64,000 bases of DNA from Rhizobium sp. NFR03 (GTDB taxonomy: Bacteria > Pseudomonadota > Alphaproteobacteria > Rhizobiales > Rhizobiaceae), in NCBI RefSeq assembly GCF_900111275.1, contig NZ_FOGR01000005.1:248001-312000 (forward strand), read 5' to 3'. A program made the position numbers and the translations under genes. This document shows, piece by piece, positions 8,203 through 17,180 of this stretch. Under the pieces are notes generated by a model, which did not search any database, was not told where the DNA came from, and worked only from the letters and a program-made list of their open reading frames with translations. How positions within the stretch are numbered: position 1 is the first letter of the stretch; each line of letters opens with the position of its first letter.

Positions 8203-9419
8203 GACACCGATTTCAGCCGGCGCCCTTCCGGATCGTGAACGATCTTTGCCGCGATGTCTTTCGTCCAGGCGGAGACGGCGGGAACGCGGCTGCGATCGAC
8301 GCGATAGGCGTATTTCCTGGCCACATCGACGATCTCCGACAGCAGGCCGTCCTTGAGCTTCGTCGGGGCGAGACCCAGGTCGAGAAACTTGTCGTTCTTC
8401 ACCACAAGCTCGTTCTCCGGCGCTTCCTTGCGCGGGTTGGGCAGCCAGGCGATCTCGGCACCGGTTATGTCACCGATCATCCGGGCGAGATCGCGCACCC
8501 GGTGCGTCTCCGTCATCTGGTTGAAGATCTCGACACGCGATCCGCGTTGCGGCGGGTTCTTCAGGGCAAGCTCGATGCAGCGCACGGAGTCCTGAATGTG
8601 AATGAAGGCGCGGGTCTGCCCGCCGGTGCCATGCACCGTCAGAGGGTAGCCGATGGCGGCCTGGATGAGGAAGCGGTTCAGCACCGTGCCGTAGTCGCCG
8701 TCATAGTCGAAGCGGTTGACCAGCTGCTCATGGCGCCGGGTCTGCTCGGTGTGCGTGCCCCAGACGATGCCCTGATGCAGGTCGGTGATGCGCAGCGCGT
8801 CGTTCTTGGCGTAGAACTGGAACAGCAACTGATCGAGGCACTTGGTCATATGATAGATCGAGCCTGGATTAGCCGGGTAAAGAATGTCCTGGCTCACCGT
8901 CTCCCCGCTCTCGGTGGTGATGCCGACGGGCAGATATCCCTCGGGGATCGCGGCGCCCACCGTCGAATAACCGTAGACGCCCATGGTGCCCAGATGCACC
9001 AGATGCGCATCGAGGTTCAACTCCACCAGCGCGTTGAGCAGGTTGTGCGTTGCCGAGACGTTGTTGTTGACCGTGTAGTTCTTGTGCCGGTCGCTCTTCA
9101 TCGAATAGGGCGCTGCACGCTGTTCGGCAAAGTGGATGACGGCGTCCGGGCAATGCTCGGCCAGCCAGTTCTTGAGAAGCTCGTAGTCGCGACCGAGGTC
9201 GATCAGGTTGAAGTGGATGCGGCGCCCCGTCTCGGCATGCCAGATGCGCGTGCGCTCCTGGATCGAGTCCATGGGGGTCAGGGACTGCACACCGAGCTCC
9301 GTGTCGATCCATCGGCGCGAGAGATTGTCGAGAATATGGACGTCGTGGCCCGCCTCGGACAAGTGCAAGGCCGTCGGCCAGCCGATGAAACCGTCTCCGC
9401 CCATCACTGCAATCTTCAT
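8199..9419 (-). CDS. sqdB: UDP-sulfoquinovose synthase SqdB
   Basis: SqdB makes UDP-sulfoquinovose from UDP-glucose and sulfite, the first committed step of sulfolipid synthesis. The 406-residue protein shows the family hallmarks: MGGDGFIGW NAD-binding loop, HFAEQRAAPYSM, the catalytic Thr in LGTMGVYG, a YHMTKCLD Tyr-Lys pair, and GGQTRAFIHIQDSVRC. A near-perfect AGGAGG ribosome site precedes the ATG. It heads the sqdB-sqdD-sqdC operon. In rhizobia this lipid class partly replaces phospholipids under phosphate limitation. Confidence 0.94.
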   Translation of the reverse strand: MKIAVMGGDGFIGWPTALHLSEAGHDVHILDNLSRRWIDTELGVQSLTPMDSIQERTRIWHAETGRRIHFNLIDLGRDYELLKNWLAEHCPDAVIHFAEQRAAPYSMKSDRHKNYTVNNNVSATHNLLNALVELNLDAHLVHLGTMGVYGYSTVGAAIPEGYLPVGITTESGETVSQDILYPANPGSIYHMTKCLDQLLFQFYAKNDALRITDLHQGIVWGTHTEQTRRHEQLVNRFDYDGDYGTVLNRFLIQAAIGYPLTVHGTGGQTRAFIHIQDSVRCIELALKNPPQRGSRVEIFNQMTETHRVRDLARMIGDITGAEIAWLPNPRKEAPENELVVKNDKFLDLGLAPTKLKDGLLSEIVDVARKYAYRVDRSRVPAVSAWTKDIAAKIVHDPEGRRLKSVS

Positions 9420-9591
9420 GACGTCGCCTCCTGAAGAAAAGTCGATTGGCGGTTGCCCGCCTTCCGAACGAATTTTGCGCCTTCACCGCTGTAATTAGAA
9501 ATTATGACAGTTGTTCAATGCTTGTCGCGATCGCCTCTTTGCGCCACAACGGCCTTGCGAGCATGAGGATGGGCATAAGAGGCGGCAGGAC

Positions 9592-10023
9592 GTGGATTAT
9601 TCGATTGCGGGTACGCTGGGCGAGGAGGGGCATCTGCTCCACCAGCGGGTCTATTACGAAGACACCGATTTCTCCGGCCTCGTCTATCACGCCCGCTACC
9701 TGCATTTCCTCGAGCGTGGCCGCACGGACTATCTGCGCTGCCTCGGCGTCGAGCAGCGGGCGCTTCTGACGGCCGATGCCGAGGGGCTCGTCTTCGTGGT
9801 CCACCGCATGGAGATCGACTTTCGCCTGCCGGCGCGCATGGACGATATCCTCACCATCCGCACCGTAACGGAGAAAGCGGGCGGTGCGAAAATGGTGCTG
9901 CAACAGCAGATCCTCTGCGACGAGCGCCTGCTCATCTCTGCAAAGGTCATCATCGCCGTCATCAACGCGGCCGGCCGTCCACGACGCCTGCCGGACGCTC
10001 TGGCGAACAGGTTTCTCGCCTGA
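9592..10023 (+). CDS. ybgC: Tol-Pal associated acyl-CoA thioesterase YbgC
   Basis: YbgC is a 4-hydroxybenzoyl-CoA-thioesterase-like hot-dog enzyme encoded with tol-pal. The conserved YYEDTDFSGLVYHARYL motif holds the catalytic Asp, followed by ERGRTDYLR. The frame also has an ATG at 9511, but I prefer the GTG at 9592 (VDYSIAGTL), which gives the family's usual length of about 143 residues and has an AAGAGG ribosome site. Unusually, a glycosyltransferase gene separates it from tolQ. Confidence 0.88.
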   Translation: MDYSIAGTLGEEGHLLHQRVYYEDTDFSGLVYHARYLHFLERGRTDYLRCLGVEQRALLTADAEGLVFVVHRMEIDFRLPARMDDILTIRTVTEKAGGAKMVLQQQILCDERLLISAKVIIAVINAAGRPRRLPDALANRFLA

Positions 10024-10102
10024 GACAGCTCCGTTTCCGTTCGCCCCGGCGCGTCGCTAACCGAAGCTTCATCCCCCGGTGGTAGAGAACGAGCGATAGG
10101 GG

Positions 10103-11143
10103 ATGTCCATGAAGATAGCCGTCAATGCCCGGGTTACGAAGTTTGCGATGGGTGGCCAGCAGCGGGTTGCCGCCGAAATCGCCACGCGGCTGGGGCCGAT
10201 GACCGAAATCGTGCCGGATCGGCCCCTCGGCGGCATGAAGGCGCACGCCTGGGAGCAGTTCGCACTGCCGGTCCGGGCGCGCGGCCACCTCCTCTGGTCG
10301 CCATCGGCCACCGGGCCCATCGCCAAGGCGGATCAGGTCGTCACCCTCCACGATGTCGCCTTTCTGGATGTACCCGAATTCTTCTCCCGATCGTTCACGG
10401 CGTTTTACAAGGCGCTGCTGCCGGTGCTGGTCAAGCGTGTGGCGCGCGTCGTTACGGTGTCGGAGTTTTCCCGCCAGCGCATCGCGACCACGCTCGGCAT
10501 TGACGCGAGCCGGATCGACGTCATCCCGAATGGCGTCAGCAGCCATTTCCGCCCGTATCTTGCCCATGAAATAGCAGCCACCCGTGCCGCGCTCGACCTG
10601 CCCGCACGCTACCTGCTGCTGCAGGCGACCGCCGACCGGCGCAAGAACCTGGCCGCGACGCTGCGCGCCTGGGCCATCGCGCAGCGCGCGCTTCAGCAAG
10701 AGATCACGCTCGTCGTCTCCGGCAATCTCGGGCGCGCCCATGTCTTCGGCGATGTCGCGTCCATTCCCGACGTGCCACGCACGAAGATGATCGGCTATGT
10801 CGATGAGGTGCATATGGGCCCGTTGATGGCCGGTGCCGAAGCCTTCCTGTTTCCCTCGCTTTACGAAGGCTTCGGCCTGCCGATCATCGAGGCCATGGCC
10901 TGCAACACGCCGGTTCTGACGGCCGCGGCAACGGCGACGGGCGAGATCGCGGGCAATGCCGCCATGCTGGTCGATCCCACGTCCGACACCGCGATCGCGG
11001 ATGGCATCGTATCGCTCATGCGCGACGATGGATTGCGGTCACGGCTGGCGGCGGATGGTCTCGTCCGCGCGCGGGACTTCTCCTGGGACAATGCCGCCGA
11101 CCGGTACCGGTCGCTCTTCCGCTCTCTCGGCGCCGATATCTGA
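10103..11143 (+). CDS. GT4-family glycosyltransferase (group 1)
   Basis: This 346-residue protein is a GT-B glycosyltransferase: an N-terminal acceptor domain, VVTVSEFSRQRIA and VIPNGVSSHFRP in the linker region, and the donor-site EX7E segment in PSLYEGFGLPIIEAMAC near residue 255. The family transfers mannose, glucose or similar from nucleotide sugars to lipids or polysaccharides. It lies alone between ybgC and tolQ. The upstream ATG at 10103 or the next one, six bases on, could be the start. Confidence 0.87.
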   Translation: MSMKIAVNARVTKFAMGGQQRVAAEIATRLGPMTEIVPDRPLGGMKAHAWEQFALPVRARGHLLWSPSATGPIAKADQVVTLHDVAFLDVPEFFSRSFTAFYKALLPVLVKRVARVVTVSEFSRQRIATTLGIDASRIDVIPNGVSSHFRPYLAHEIAATRAALDLPARYLLLQATADRRKNLAATLRAWAIAQRALQQEITLVVSGNLGRAHVFGDVASIPDVPRTKMIGYVDEVHMGPLMAGAEAFLFPSLYEGFGLPIIEAMACNTPVLTAAATATGEIAGNAAMLVDPTSDTAIADGIVSLMRDDGLRSRLAADGLVRARDFSWDNAADRYRSLFRSLGADI

Positions 11144-11206
11144 CGCACCGCTATCCGGAGCGATGATCGTACATTCGCACGGTATCGGCTTACGGATACG
11201 CCGTCG

Positions 11207-11225
11207 GTAACACTCCCTTAACCAT
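11207..11225 (+). promoter_or_regulatory. CtrA-like box upstream of tolQ
   Basis: GTAA-N7-TTAACCAT matches seven of the eight core positions of the CtrA consensus TTAA-N7-TTAA, with the extended CCAT tail. It is 211 bases before the tolQ start in a 292-base gene-free gap. Binding is inferred from motif and from the ctrA gene in the same window. Confidence 0.45.
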
Positions 11226-11435
11226 AATGATGTCTTATCGACCCACGGGATTTTGTGCAGTGCACGTCATCCTTTGACCAAGATTACGCGGGAAAGGTTT
11301 GCTCGAAGCTTGGATTGCACGTGTGCGATCGGCGGCGGGCTGCCGGGGCGAACTTGAAAACAATGACGTTTGAGCGACCTGGCGTCGAGCATGTGATGGC
11401 TCTTGCCGGGCGTCCGGATTCGGGGATTTGATAGC

Positions 11436-12155
11436 ATGGAACAGGCTGGATTGGCCGCTGTGACCACGGACGTGACGTTGTGGTCTCTTTTCATGGAGGC
11501 CGGTTTCGTCGTGAAGCTGGTCATGCTCGGGCTCATGGCCGCGTCGGTCTGGACCTGGGCCATCGTGGTCGACAAGACCATTCGCTATGCCCGCGTCCGT
11601 CGCCAGCTCGATAGTTTCGAGCAGGTGTTCTGGTCGGGCCAGTCGCTGGAAGAGCTTTACCGCACCCTTTCCGACCGCCAGACCTCCGGCATGGGGGCGA
11701 TCTTCGTCTCGGCCATGCGCGAATGGAAGAAGAGCTTCGAGCGTGGCGCACGTTCGCCCATCGGCCTCCAGATGCGGATAGACCGCGCCATGGACGTGAC
11801 GCTGTCTCGCGAGTCCGAAGCGCTGGAAGCGCGGCTCGGTTCGCTTGCCACCATCGGTTCGGCCGGGCCGTTCGTCGGCCTTTTCGGAACCGTCATCGGC
11901 ATCATGACCTCGTTCCAGGCCATCGCCGGTTCGAAGTCCACCAATCTCGCCGTCGTGGCGCCGGGTATCGCGGAAGCGCTGCTGGCCACCGCCATCGGCC
12001 TGCTCGCCGCTATCCCCGCGGTTATCGCCTACAACAAGTTCACGGCGGATGCGGGCAAGATCAATTCCCGCATGGAAGGCTTTGCCGACGAGTTCTCCGC
12101 GATCCTGTCGCGCCAGATCGACGAAAAGCTGCAGCCGCGCCAGGCGGCGCAATAA
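11436..12155 (+). CDS. tolQ: Tol-Pal system proton-channel protein TolQ
   Basis: TolQ is the inner-membrane motor subunit that, with TolR, uses the proton gradient to energise TolA and constrict the envelope during division. The 239-residue protein has three membrane segments: near residues 20-45, and a C-terminal pair around GPFVGLFGTVIGIMTSF and AEALLATAIGLLAAIPAVIAY. I chose the ATG at 11436 (MEQAGLAAV) because it gives the family length; an upstream ATG adds eleven residues. First gene of tolQRAB. Confidence 0.95.
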   Translation: MEQAGLAAVTTDVTLWSLFMEAGFVVKLVMLGLMAASVWTWAIVVDKTIRYARVRRQLDSFEQVFWSGQSLEELYRTLSDRQTSGMGAIFVSAMREWKKSFERGARSPIGLQMRIDRAMDVTLSRESEALEARLGSLATIGSAGPFVGLFGTVIGIMTSFQAIAGSKSTNLAVVAPGIAEALLATAIGLLAAIPAVIAYNKFTADAGKINSRMEGFADEFSAILSRQIDEKLQPRQAAQ

Positions 12156-12179
12156 AGAACACTGACGGAGACCTTAACG

Positions 12180-12641
12180 ATGGGTATGGCAGTGGGCGGA
12201 TCCAAAGGCTCGGGCGGCAGACGCGGCGGGCGTGGTCGCGGACGCGGCGGCAAGGCCGTCATGAGCGAAATCAACGTGACCCCGTTCGTGGACGTCATGC
12301 TGGTGCTTCTCATCATCTTCATGGTGGCCGCACCGATGATGACCGTCGGCGTGCCGATCGACCTGCCGGAAACGCAGGCGAAGGCGCTGAATTCCGATAC
12401 GCAGCCGATCACGATCTCGGTCAATCCGGCCGGCGAGATCTTCCTGCAGGAAAGCCCGATCACCATTGAAGAGGTCGTGCCGAAGCTCGAGGCCATTGCC
12501 AAGACCGGCTACGAGGAGCGCATCTATGTGCGCGGCGACACCAATGCGGACTACGGAACGGTCATGAAGGTCATGGCCCGCATCTCGTCCGCCGGCTTCA
12601 AGAACCTGGGTCTCGTGACCCTTCAGGAAACGGACAAGTGA
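12180..12641 (+). CDS. tolR: Tol-Pal system protein TolR (ExbD/TolR family)
   Basis: TolR partners TolQ in the proton-driven motor. The 153-residue protein has a single N-terminal membrane helix carrying the essential Asp (TPFVDVMLVLLIIFMV, near residue 40) and a periplasmic C-terminal domain. The first 30 residues are unusually rich in Gly and Arg (GGRRGGRGRGRGG), a cytoplasmic extension that is longer and more basic than in E. coli TolR. Lies 24 bases after tolQ. Confidence 0.95.
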   Translation: MGMAVGGSKGSGGRRGGRGRGRGGKAVMSEINVTPFVDVMLVLLIIFMVAAPMMTVGVPIDLPETQAKALNSDTQPITISVNPAGEIFLQESPITIEEVVPKLEAIAKTGYEERIYVRGDTNADYGTVMKVMARISSAGFKNLGLVTLQETDK

Positions 12642-12650
12642 GCCTTTGAC

Positions 12651-13775
12651 ATGAAGGGCAGCATCGCAACCTCCGCTGTACTTCACGGACTGGTGCTCAC
12701 CTGGGCACTGGTTTCGCTCGGCAGTCCGAAGCCTCTCGAGGTCGCGCCGGTCGAGTCCGTGCCGGTGGAGATCATCAGCGAGATGAGCCAAATCCAGCAG
12801 GGCGACCTCAAGGCACCCATGGCCGAGAAATCTGCGCCCAAGCCCTCCGAAAAGCCCCAGACACTGCCCGAGGCCGAAAATGCCGGCGATAACGACGTCG
12901 ATATGAAGACGCCGCCGAAGCCGGTTTCCAAGCCGATCGAGAACCAGGCCTCCGCCGCGCCGCCGAAGTCGGAAGACGCGCCGCCGTCCCCCGATCCGGT
13001 GAAGGAAGAGGTCAAGCCGTCCGAAAAGCCACCCGCCGAACCCGCAACCGAAGTCGCCGCCCTGCCGGCGCCCAAGGAAGAGGTGAAGCCGGACCCCAAG
13101 CCCGATCCGAAGCCCGATCCGAAGCCGGAGCCGGAAGCGAAGGCCGAGCCGAAGCCGGAACCGACCCCGACACCGGCCGAGCCGACGCCGGCAGAGGCCC
13201 CGGATGCCGCGGCCCTGCCGCAGAACGTGCCGGCCCCGACCGCGCGTCCGAAGGTCGAGGAGACCGCGGCCGCCCAGACCGCCAAGACGCCAGACCGGAA
13301 GACGGACGCTGCCCCCAAGGAGCAGAAGAAGACGTCCTCCCAGAAGGAAAGCGACTTCAATGCCGACGAGGTGGCAGCCCTCCTCAACAAGACGGAATCC
13401 TCCGGCGGCGGCGCCAAGCGTTCGCAGGACAAGGCGGCTCTCGGCGGCAAGAAGACCACGACCGGAAACACGCTGTCGATGAGCGAGATGGACGCGCTGA
13501 AGGGCATGATCCAGAAAAACTGGTCGATCATTCCCGGCATGGCGGATCTTCAGGGCATGGTGATCACGGTTACGATCCAGCTCGATCCCCAGGGCGAGAT
13601 CGTCGGTCAGCCCGAGGTCGAGGCGACCGGGGGAACGGCGACCTCGCAGCGCGCCATGATCGGCAGCGCGACGCGCGCGGTCCGTCGCTCGGCGCCCTTC
13701 AAGCTGCCGCCAGAGAAATACGATTCCTGGCAGGAAGTCGTCATCCACTTCGATCCGTCGGACATGCTGCTTTGA
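12651..13775 (+). CDS. tolA: TolA-like envelope-spanning protein
   Basis: TolA links the TolQR motor to TolB and Pal at the outer membrane. The 374-residue product has an N-terminal membrane anchor (SAVLHGLVLTWALVSL), a long central spacer rich in Pro, Lys and Glu with repeated PKPDPKPDPK units around residues 145-180, and a C-terminal globular domain beginning near MDALKGMIQKNWSI that matches TolA/TonB C-terminal folds. The spacer is Pro-rich rather than the Ala/Lys coiled coil of enterics, as in other alphaproteobacteria. It follows tolR by nine bases. Confidence 0.9.
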   Translation: MKGSIATSAVLHGLVLTWALVSLGSPKPLEVAPVESVPVEIISEMSQIQQGDLKAPMAEKSAPKPSEKPQTLPEAENAGDNDVDMKTPPKPVSKPIENQASAAPPKSEDAPPSPDPVKEEVKPSEKPPAEPATEVAALPAPKEEVKPDPKPDPKPDPKPEPEAKAEPKPEPTPTPAEPTPAEAPDAAALPQNVPAPTARPKVEETAAAQTAKTPDRKTDAAPKEQKKTSSQKESDFNADEVAALLNKTESSGGGAKRSQDKAALGGKKTTTGNTLSMSEMDALKGMIQKNWSIIPGMADLQGMVITVTIQLDPQGEIVGQPEVEATGGTATSQRAMIGSATRAVRRSAPFKLPPEKYDSWQEVVIHFDPSDMLL

Positions 13776-13865
13776 CCGCTGGCTCACTGAAACACATCAC
13801 TCCGGCCATCGCCTCGCGCGACGGACGTCACCATACCGAATGGACTGCTGAGAGGCTCCGTAACC

Positions 13866-15170
13866 ATGCTTAGACGCACCTTTTTCCGGCTCTTCGTCGC
13901 GCTGACGGGTCTGGTCGCTGCTGCGACCGTGCCTGCGCAAGCGCGCGTCGAGATCAACATCAACCGGGGCAATGTCGAGCCGCTGCCGATCGCCATCACC
14001 GACTTCCTGCAAGGGGAGATGGGGCAGAAGATCTCGGACGTCGTGGCCGCCGACCTGAAGCGCTCGGGCCTGTTCGCGCCGGTCGACCGCAAGGCCTTCA
14101 TCGAGAAGGTCACCAACCCGGATGCCCCGCCGCGCTTTGAAGACTGGCGTGTGCTGAACGTTCAGGCGCTGGTCACCGGCCGCGTCACGCAGGAGGCCGA
14201 TGGTCGCCTGAAGGCCCAGTTCCGCCTGTGGGATGCGACCGCGCAGAACCAGATCACCGGCCAGCAATACTTCACGCAGCCGGAAAACTGGCGGCGTCTC
14301 GCCCACATCATCGCCGATGCGATCTACAAGGAAATCACCGGCGAAGAGGGCTACTTCGATACGCGTGTCGTCTATGTCGCCGAAAGCGGCCCGAAGACGG
14401 CCCGCAAGCGCCAGCTCGCCATCATGGACCAGGACGGCGCCAATGCGCGCGCCATCACCAATTCCAACGATATCGTGCTGACGCCGCGCTTCTCGCCGAG
14501 CCGCCAGGAGATCACCTATATGTCGTTCGAGGGCCAGGAGCCGCGGGTCTACCTGCTGCAACTGGAAACCGGGCAGCGCGAGGTGGTCGGCAACTTCCCC
14601 GGCATGACCTTCGCGCCGCGCTTCTCGCCGGATGGCCAGCGCGTCATCATGAGCCTTCAGCAGGAAGGCAATGCGAATATCTATACGATGGACCTGCGCT
14701 CGCGCACCACGACGCGCCTGACCTCGACGGCGGCCATCGACACGTCGCCATCCTATTCGCCGGACGGCGCGCGCATCGTGTTCGAAAGCGACCGCGGCGG
14801 TCGCCAGCAGCTCTACGTCATGGGCGCGGACGGTTCCGGGCAGACGCGCATCTCGTTCGGCGACGGTTCCTATTCCACGCCGGTCTGGTCTCCGCGCGGC
14901 GACCTCATCGCCTTCACCAAGCAGTCGGGCGGGAAGTTCTCCATCGGCGTGATGAAGCCGGACGGTTCTGGCGAGCGCATCCTGACATCCGGCTTCCACA
15001 ATGAAGGCCCCACCTGGGCGCCGAACGGCCGCGTGCTGATGTTCTTCCGCCAGGACAGCGGTGCCGGTGGCCCGCAGCTCTATTCCATCGATCTTACGGG
15101 CTATAACGAGCAGCGTGTTGCCACGCAGGGCTTCGCGTCGGATCCGGCCTGGTCTCCGCTTCTGGAATAG
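13866..15170 (+). CDS. tolB: Tol-Pal system periplasmic beta-propeller protein TolB
   Basis: TolB shuttles between Pal and TolA. The 434-residue product has a signal peptide ([21 protein letters not shown]), an N-terminal domain (residues about 25-150) and a C-terminal six-bladed WD40-like propeller with repeated PxFSPDGxx units such as [14 protein letters not shown] and [15 protein letters not shown]. Length matches the family. It sits 90 bases downstream of tolA. Confidence 0.96.
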   Translation: MLRRTFFRLFVALTGLVAAATVPAQARVEININRGNVEPLPIAITDFLQGEMGQKISDVVAADLKRSGLFAPVDRKAFIEKVTNPDAPPRFEDWRVLNVQALVTGRVTQEADGRLKAQFRLWDATAQNQITGQQYFTQPENWRRLAHIIADAIYKEITGEEGYFDTRVVYVAESGPKTARKRQLAIMDQDGANARAITNSNDIVLTPRFSPSRQEITYMSFEGQEPRVYLLQLETGQREVVGNFPGMTFAPRFSPDGQRVIMSLQQEGNANIYTMDLRSRTTTRLTSTAAIDTSPSYSPDGARIVFESDRGGRQQLYVMGADGSGQTRISFGDGSYSTPVWSPRGDLIAFTKQSGGKFSIGVMKPDGSGERILTSGFHNEGPTWAPNGRVLMFFRQDSGAGGPQLYSIDLTGYNEQRVATQGFASDPAWSPLLE

Positions 15171-15257
15171 CCCGACCTCGTGATTGCGGCGGGAATCGTG
15201 GCAGAATGCCGCTTTCTCGCCGCAAAATCCTGATTACGACCGGTTGATGGTCGCGCG

Positions 15258-15276
15258 TTGAGAGAGTTTTAACCAT
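15258..15276 (+). promoter_or_regulatory. CtrA-like box in the tolB-pal gap
   Basis: TTGA-N7-TTAACCAT differs from TTAA-N7-TTAA at one core position. It lies 95 bases upstream of the pal start within a 200-base gap, suggesting that pal has its own, cell-cycle-controlled promoter. Motif seen; function inferred. Confidence 0.45.
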
Positions 15277-15370
15277 CTGCGTTGCATGAAGATTAACCGC
15301 TTCCGCTTACAGTTCGGCAACCCTGATATTGTTTACCCCCCGACCTTCGCTTACCCAAGGAGACCGGCTC

Positions 15371-15904
15371 ATGAGCCGCATTCACGTCCCGGCCGCAGGC
15401 CGCCTTCAGTCCCTCGCGCGCAACCCTGTCGCGATCGCCCTGTTCATGTCGCTGGCCATTGCTGGCTGCGCCTCCAAGAAAAACAACATGCCGAACGACG
15501 CCGCCGGCCTCGGCCTTGGAGCCGGCTCTGCAACGCCGGGTTCGCAGCAGGACTTCACGGTCAACGTCGGCGACCGCATCTTCTTCGACACGGACAGCTC
15601 GTCCATCCGCGCCGATGCGCAGGCAACGCTGTCGCGTCAGGCACAGTGGCTCGCCAAGTACCCCAACTACCAGATCACCGTCGAAGGCCATGCCGACGAA
15701 CGCGGCACACGCGAATACAACCTCGCGCTCGGCGCCCGCCGCGCTGCCGCTGCCAAGGAGTTCCTCGCGAGCCAGGGCGTTCCCGCCGGCCGCATGCGCA
15801 CCATCTCCTACGGCAAGGAAAAGCCGGTCGCCGTTTGCGACGACATTTCCTGCTGGTCGCAGAACCGCCGCTCGGTCACCGTTCTCGGCGGCGGCAACAT
15901 GTAA
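15371..15904 (+). CDS. pal: Peptidoglycan-associated lipoprotein Pal
   Basis: Pal anchors the outer membrane to peptidoglycan and is the outer partner of TolB. The 177-residue product has a lipoprotein signal with lipobox LAIAGC, and an OmpA-like C-terminal domain with FFDTDSSSI and the peptidoglycan-binding VEGHADERGTREYNLALG. I chose the ATG at 15371, preceded by AAGGAG, over one 14 codons upstream. A strong terminator follows, separating it from ybgF. Confidence 0.96.
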   Translation: MSRIHVPAAGRLQSLARNPVAIALFMSLAIAGCASKKNNMPNDAAGLGLGAGSATPGSQQDFTVNVGDRIFFDTDSSSIRADAQATLSRQAQWLAKYPNYQITVEGHADERGTREYNLALGARRAAAAKEFLASQGVPAGRMRTISYGKEKPVAVCDDISCWSQNRRSVTVLGGGNM

Positions 15905-15977
15905 GTCTCGACCGATCGGGCTTGGCGGGCGCTCGGCCCGTCGCTCCGATCTTTCGACGACAGGTTTCGAAATGCAG

Positions 15978-16008
15978 AAGGCGGTCCGCAGGGGCCGCCT
16001 TTCTTTTT
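15978..16008 (+). terminator. Rho-independent terminator after pal
   Basis: A GC-rich stem (AGGCGGTCC opposite GGGCCGCCT, tetraloop-sized centre) is followed by a T-rich run. It lies 74 bases past the pal stop, so ybgF must have its own promoter or depend on readthrough. Confidence 0.8.
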
Positions 16009-16139
16009 CGTCACACTTTGACCGAACTCCGTTGCTTTTTGCAGGCAATTGGAAAACTGTGCGGCGGTTGCAGTGCGGTAGAGGCGGGACTCCTTCGCTT
16101 CGGCCTGCGACATGATCGGTATCGAACGGGACACATGAC

Positions 16140-17180
16140 ATGAAGAACATTGTCGTGGCAGCCATGATCGGTCTTGGCGCCTTCGGGTCGCTGAGCCAGC
16201 CCGTGACTGCCATGCCGCTTTCCGGCTGGTTGGACAAAGCGTTCCACCGCAATGAGACGAAGCCTGCGCAACAGGCGCCGGTGCTGAAAGTGCAGGCCAG
16301 CGAGGCCGGGCGCATCGGGCAGCTCGAGGAAACGATCCGCTCCCTCAACGGGCGTATCGAGGAGATGAGCTTCCAGCTCCTGCAGATGCAGGAGCAGATC
16401 CGGAAGTTCCAGGAAGACAACGAACTGCGCTTCCAGGACATCGAAGGCGCCAAGCCTGCGGCTCCGCGCAAGAGCGGGGCGCTCGAAACCCCGCGCACCT
16501 CCGGCGAGGCCATGGCGACCACCGGTCGCACGGCACCGTCTGCAAACGTTACCGATCCCGGCGCAAGCACGGGATCGGAGACGGCCTCGGGTGTTCCCGG
16601 TGCCTCTGCCGGCGGTCTGCCGACGACGCTCGGCCAGATCATTCTCGACGACGCCGGCAACCCGATTGGCGCCAATGCCGACAGGCTCCCCGATCCCGAC
16701 CCGGATCTCGGCGCTGTCGCCTCAACCGATCCGGGGACGCGCGCCGCGCCGGGCCTGAACGCCACGCCCGAGACCGAGCAGCAGACGGCGAGCCTCGACA
16801 ATCCCGGCGATCTCTATCAGTCGGCCTATGGTCACGTGCTCTCCGGCGACTACAGTCAGGCGGAAAACGAGTTCCGCGACTATCTCGAAGCCTTCCCCAA
16901 GGGCGAGAAGGCGGCAGATGCAAGCTTCTGGATGGGCGAAGCGCAATATTCCCAAGGCAAGTTCAACGACAGCGCCAAGACGTTCCTGAATGCGCATCAG
17001 GCCTATTCCAAGTCGCCCAAGGCGCCGGAAATGCTGCTGAAGCTCGGCATGTCGCTGGCCGCGCTCGACAATAAGGAAACCGCCTGCGCGACGCTCCGCG
17101 AAGTCGGCAAGCGTTATCCCAAGGCTTCGCCAGCCGTAAAGGCCAAGGTCACGACCGAGCAGAGCCGCCTGTCCTGCTGA
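16140..17180 (+). CDS. ybgF: Tol-Pal system protein YbgF/CpoB
   Basis: YbgF (CpoB) coordinates peptidoglycan synthesis with Tol-driven constriction. The 346-residue protein has a signal peptide, a coiled-coil trimerisation stretch near residues 55-95 (GQLEETIRSLNGRIEEMSFQ), a low-complexity linker of about 120 residues, and C-terminal TPR repeats (ENEFRDYLEAFPKGEKAADA and AQYSQGKFNDSAKTFL). The stop overlaps the tilS start. Confidence 0.92.
   Translation: MKNIVVAAMIGLGAFGSLSQPVTAMPLSGWLDKAFHRNETKPAQQAPVLKVQASEAGRIGQLEETIRSLNGRIEEMSFQLLQMQEQIRKFQEDNELRFQDIEGAKPAAPRKSGALETPRTSGEAMATTGRTAPSANVTDPGASTGSETASGVPGASAGGLPTTLGQIILDDAGNPIGANADRLPDPDPDLGAVASTDPGTRAAPGLNATPETEQQTASLDNPGDLYQSAYGHVLSGDYSQAENEFRDYLEAFPKGEKAADASFWMGEAQYSQGKFNDSAKTFLNAHQAYSKSPKAPEMLLKLGMSLAALDNKETACATLREVGKRYPKASPAVKAKVTTEQSRLSC

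Noticed and set aside
13081-13200. Repeated CCGAAGCCCGATCC-type units in tolA taken as a possible array
   Set aside because: They are in-frame codons of the Pro/Lys spacer, not spaced repeats, so not a CRISPR.
12174-13787. 537-codon minus-strand open frame across tolR-tolA
   Set aside because: Low-complexity Arg/Gly/Leu translation opposite the Pro-rich TolA spacer, with no family signal.
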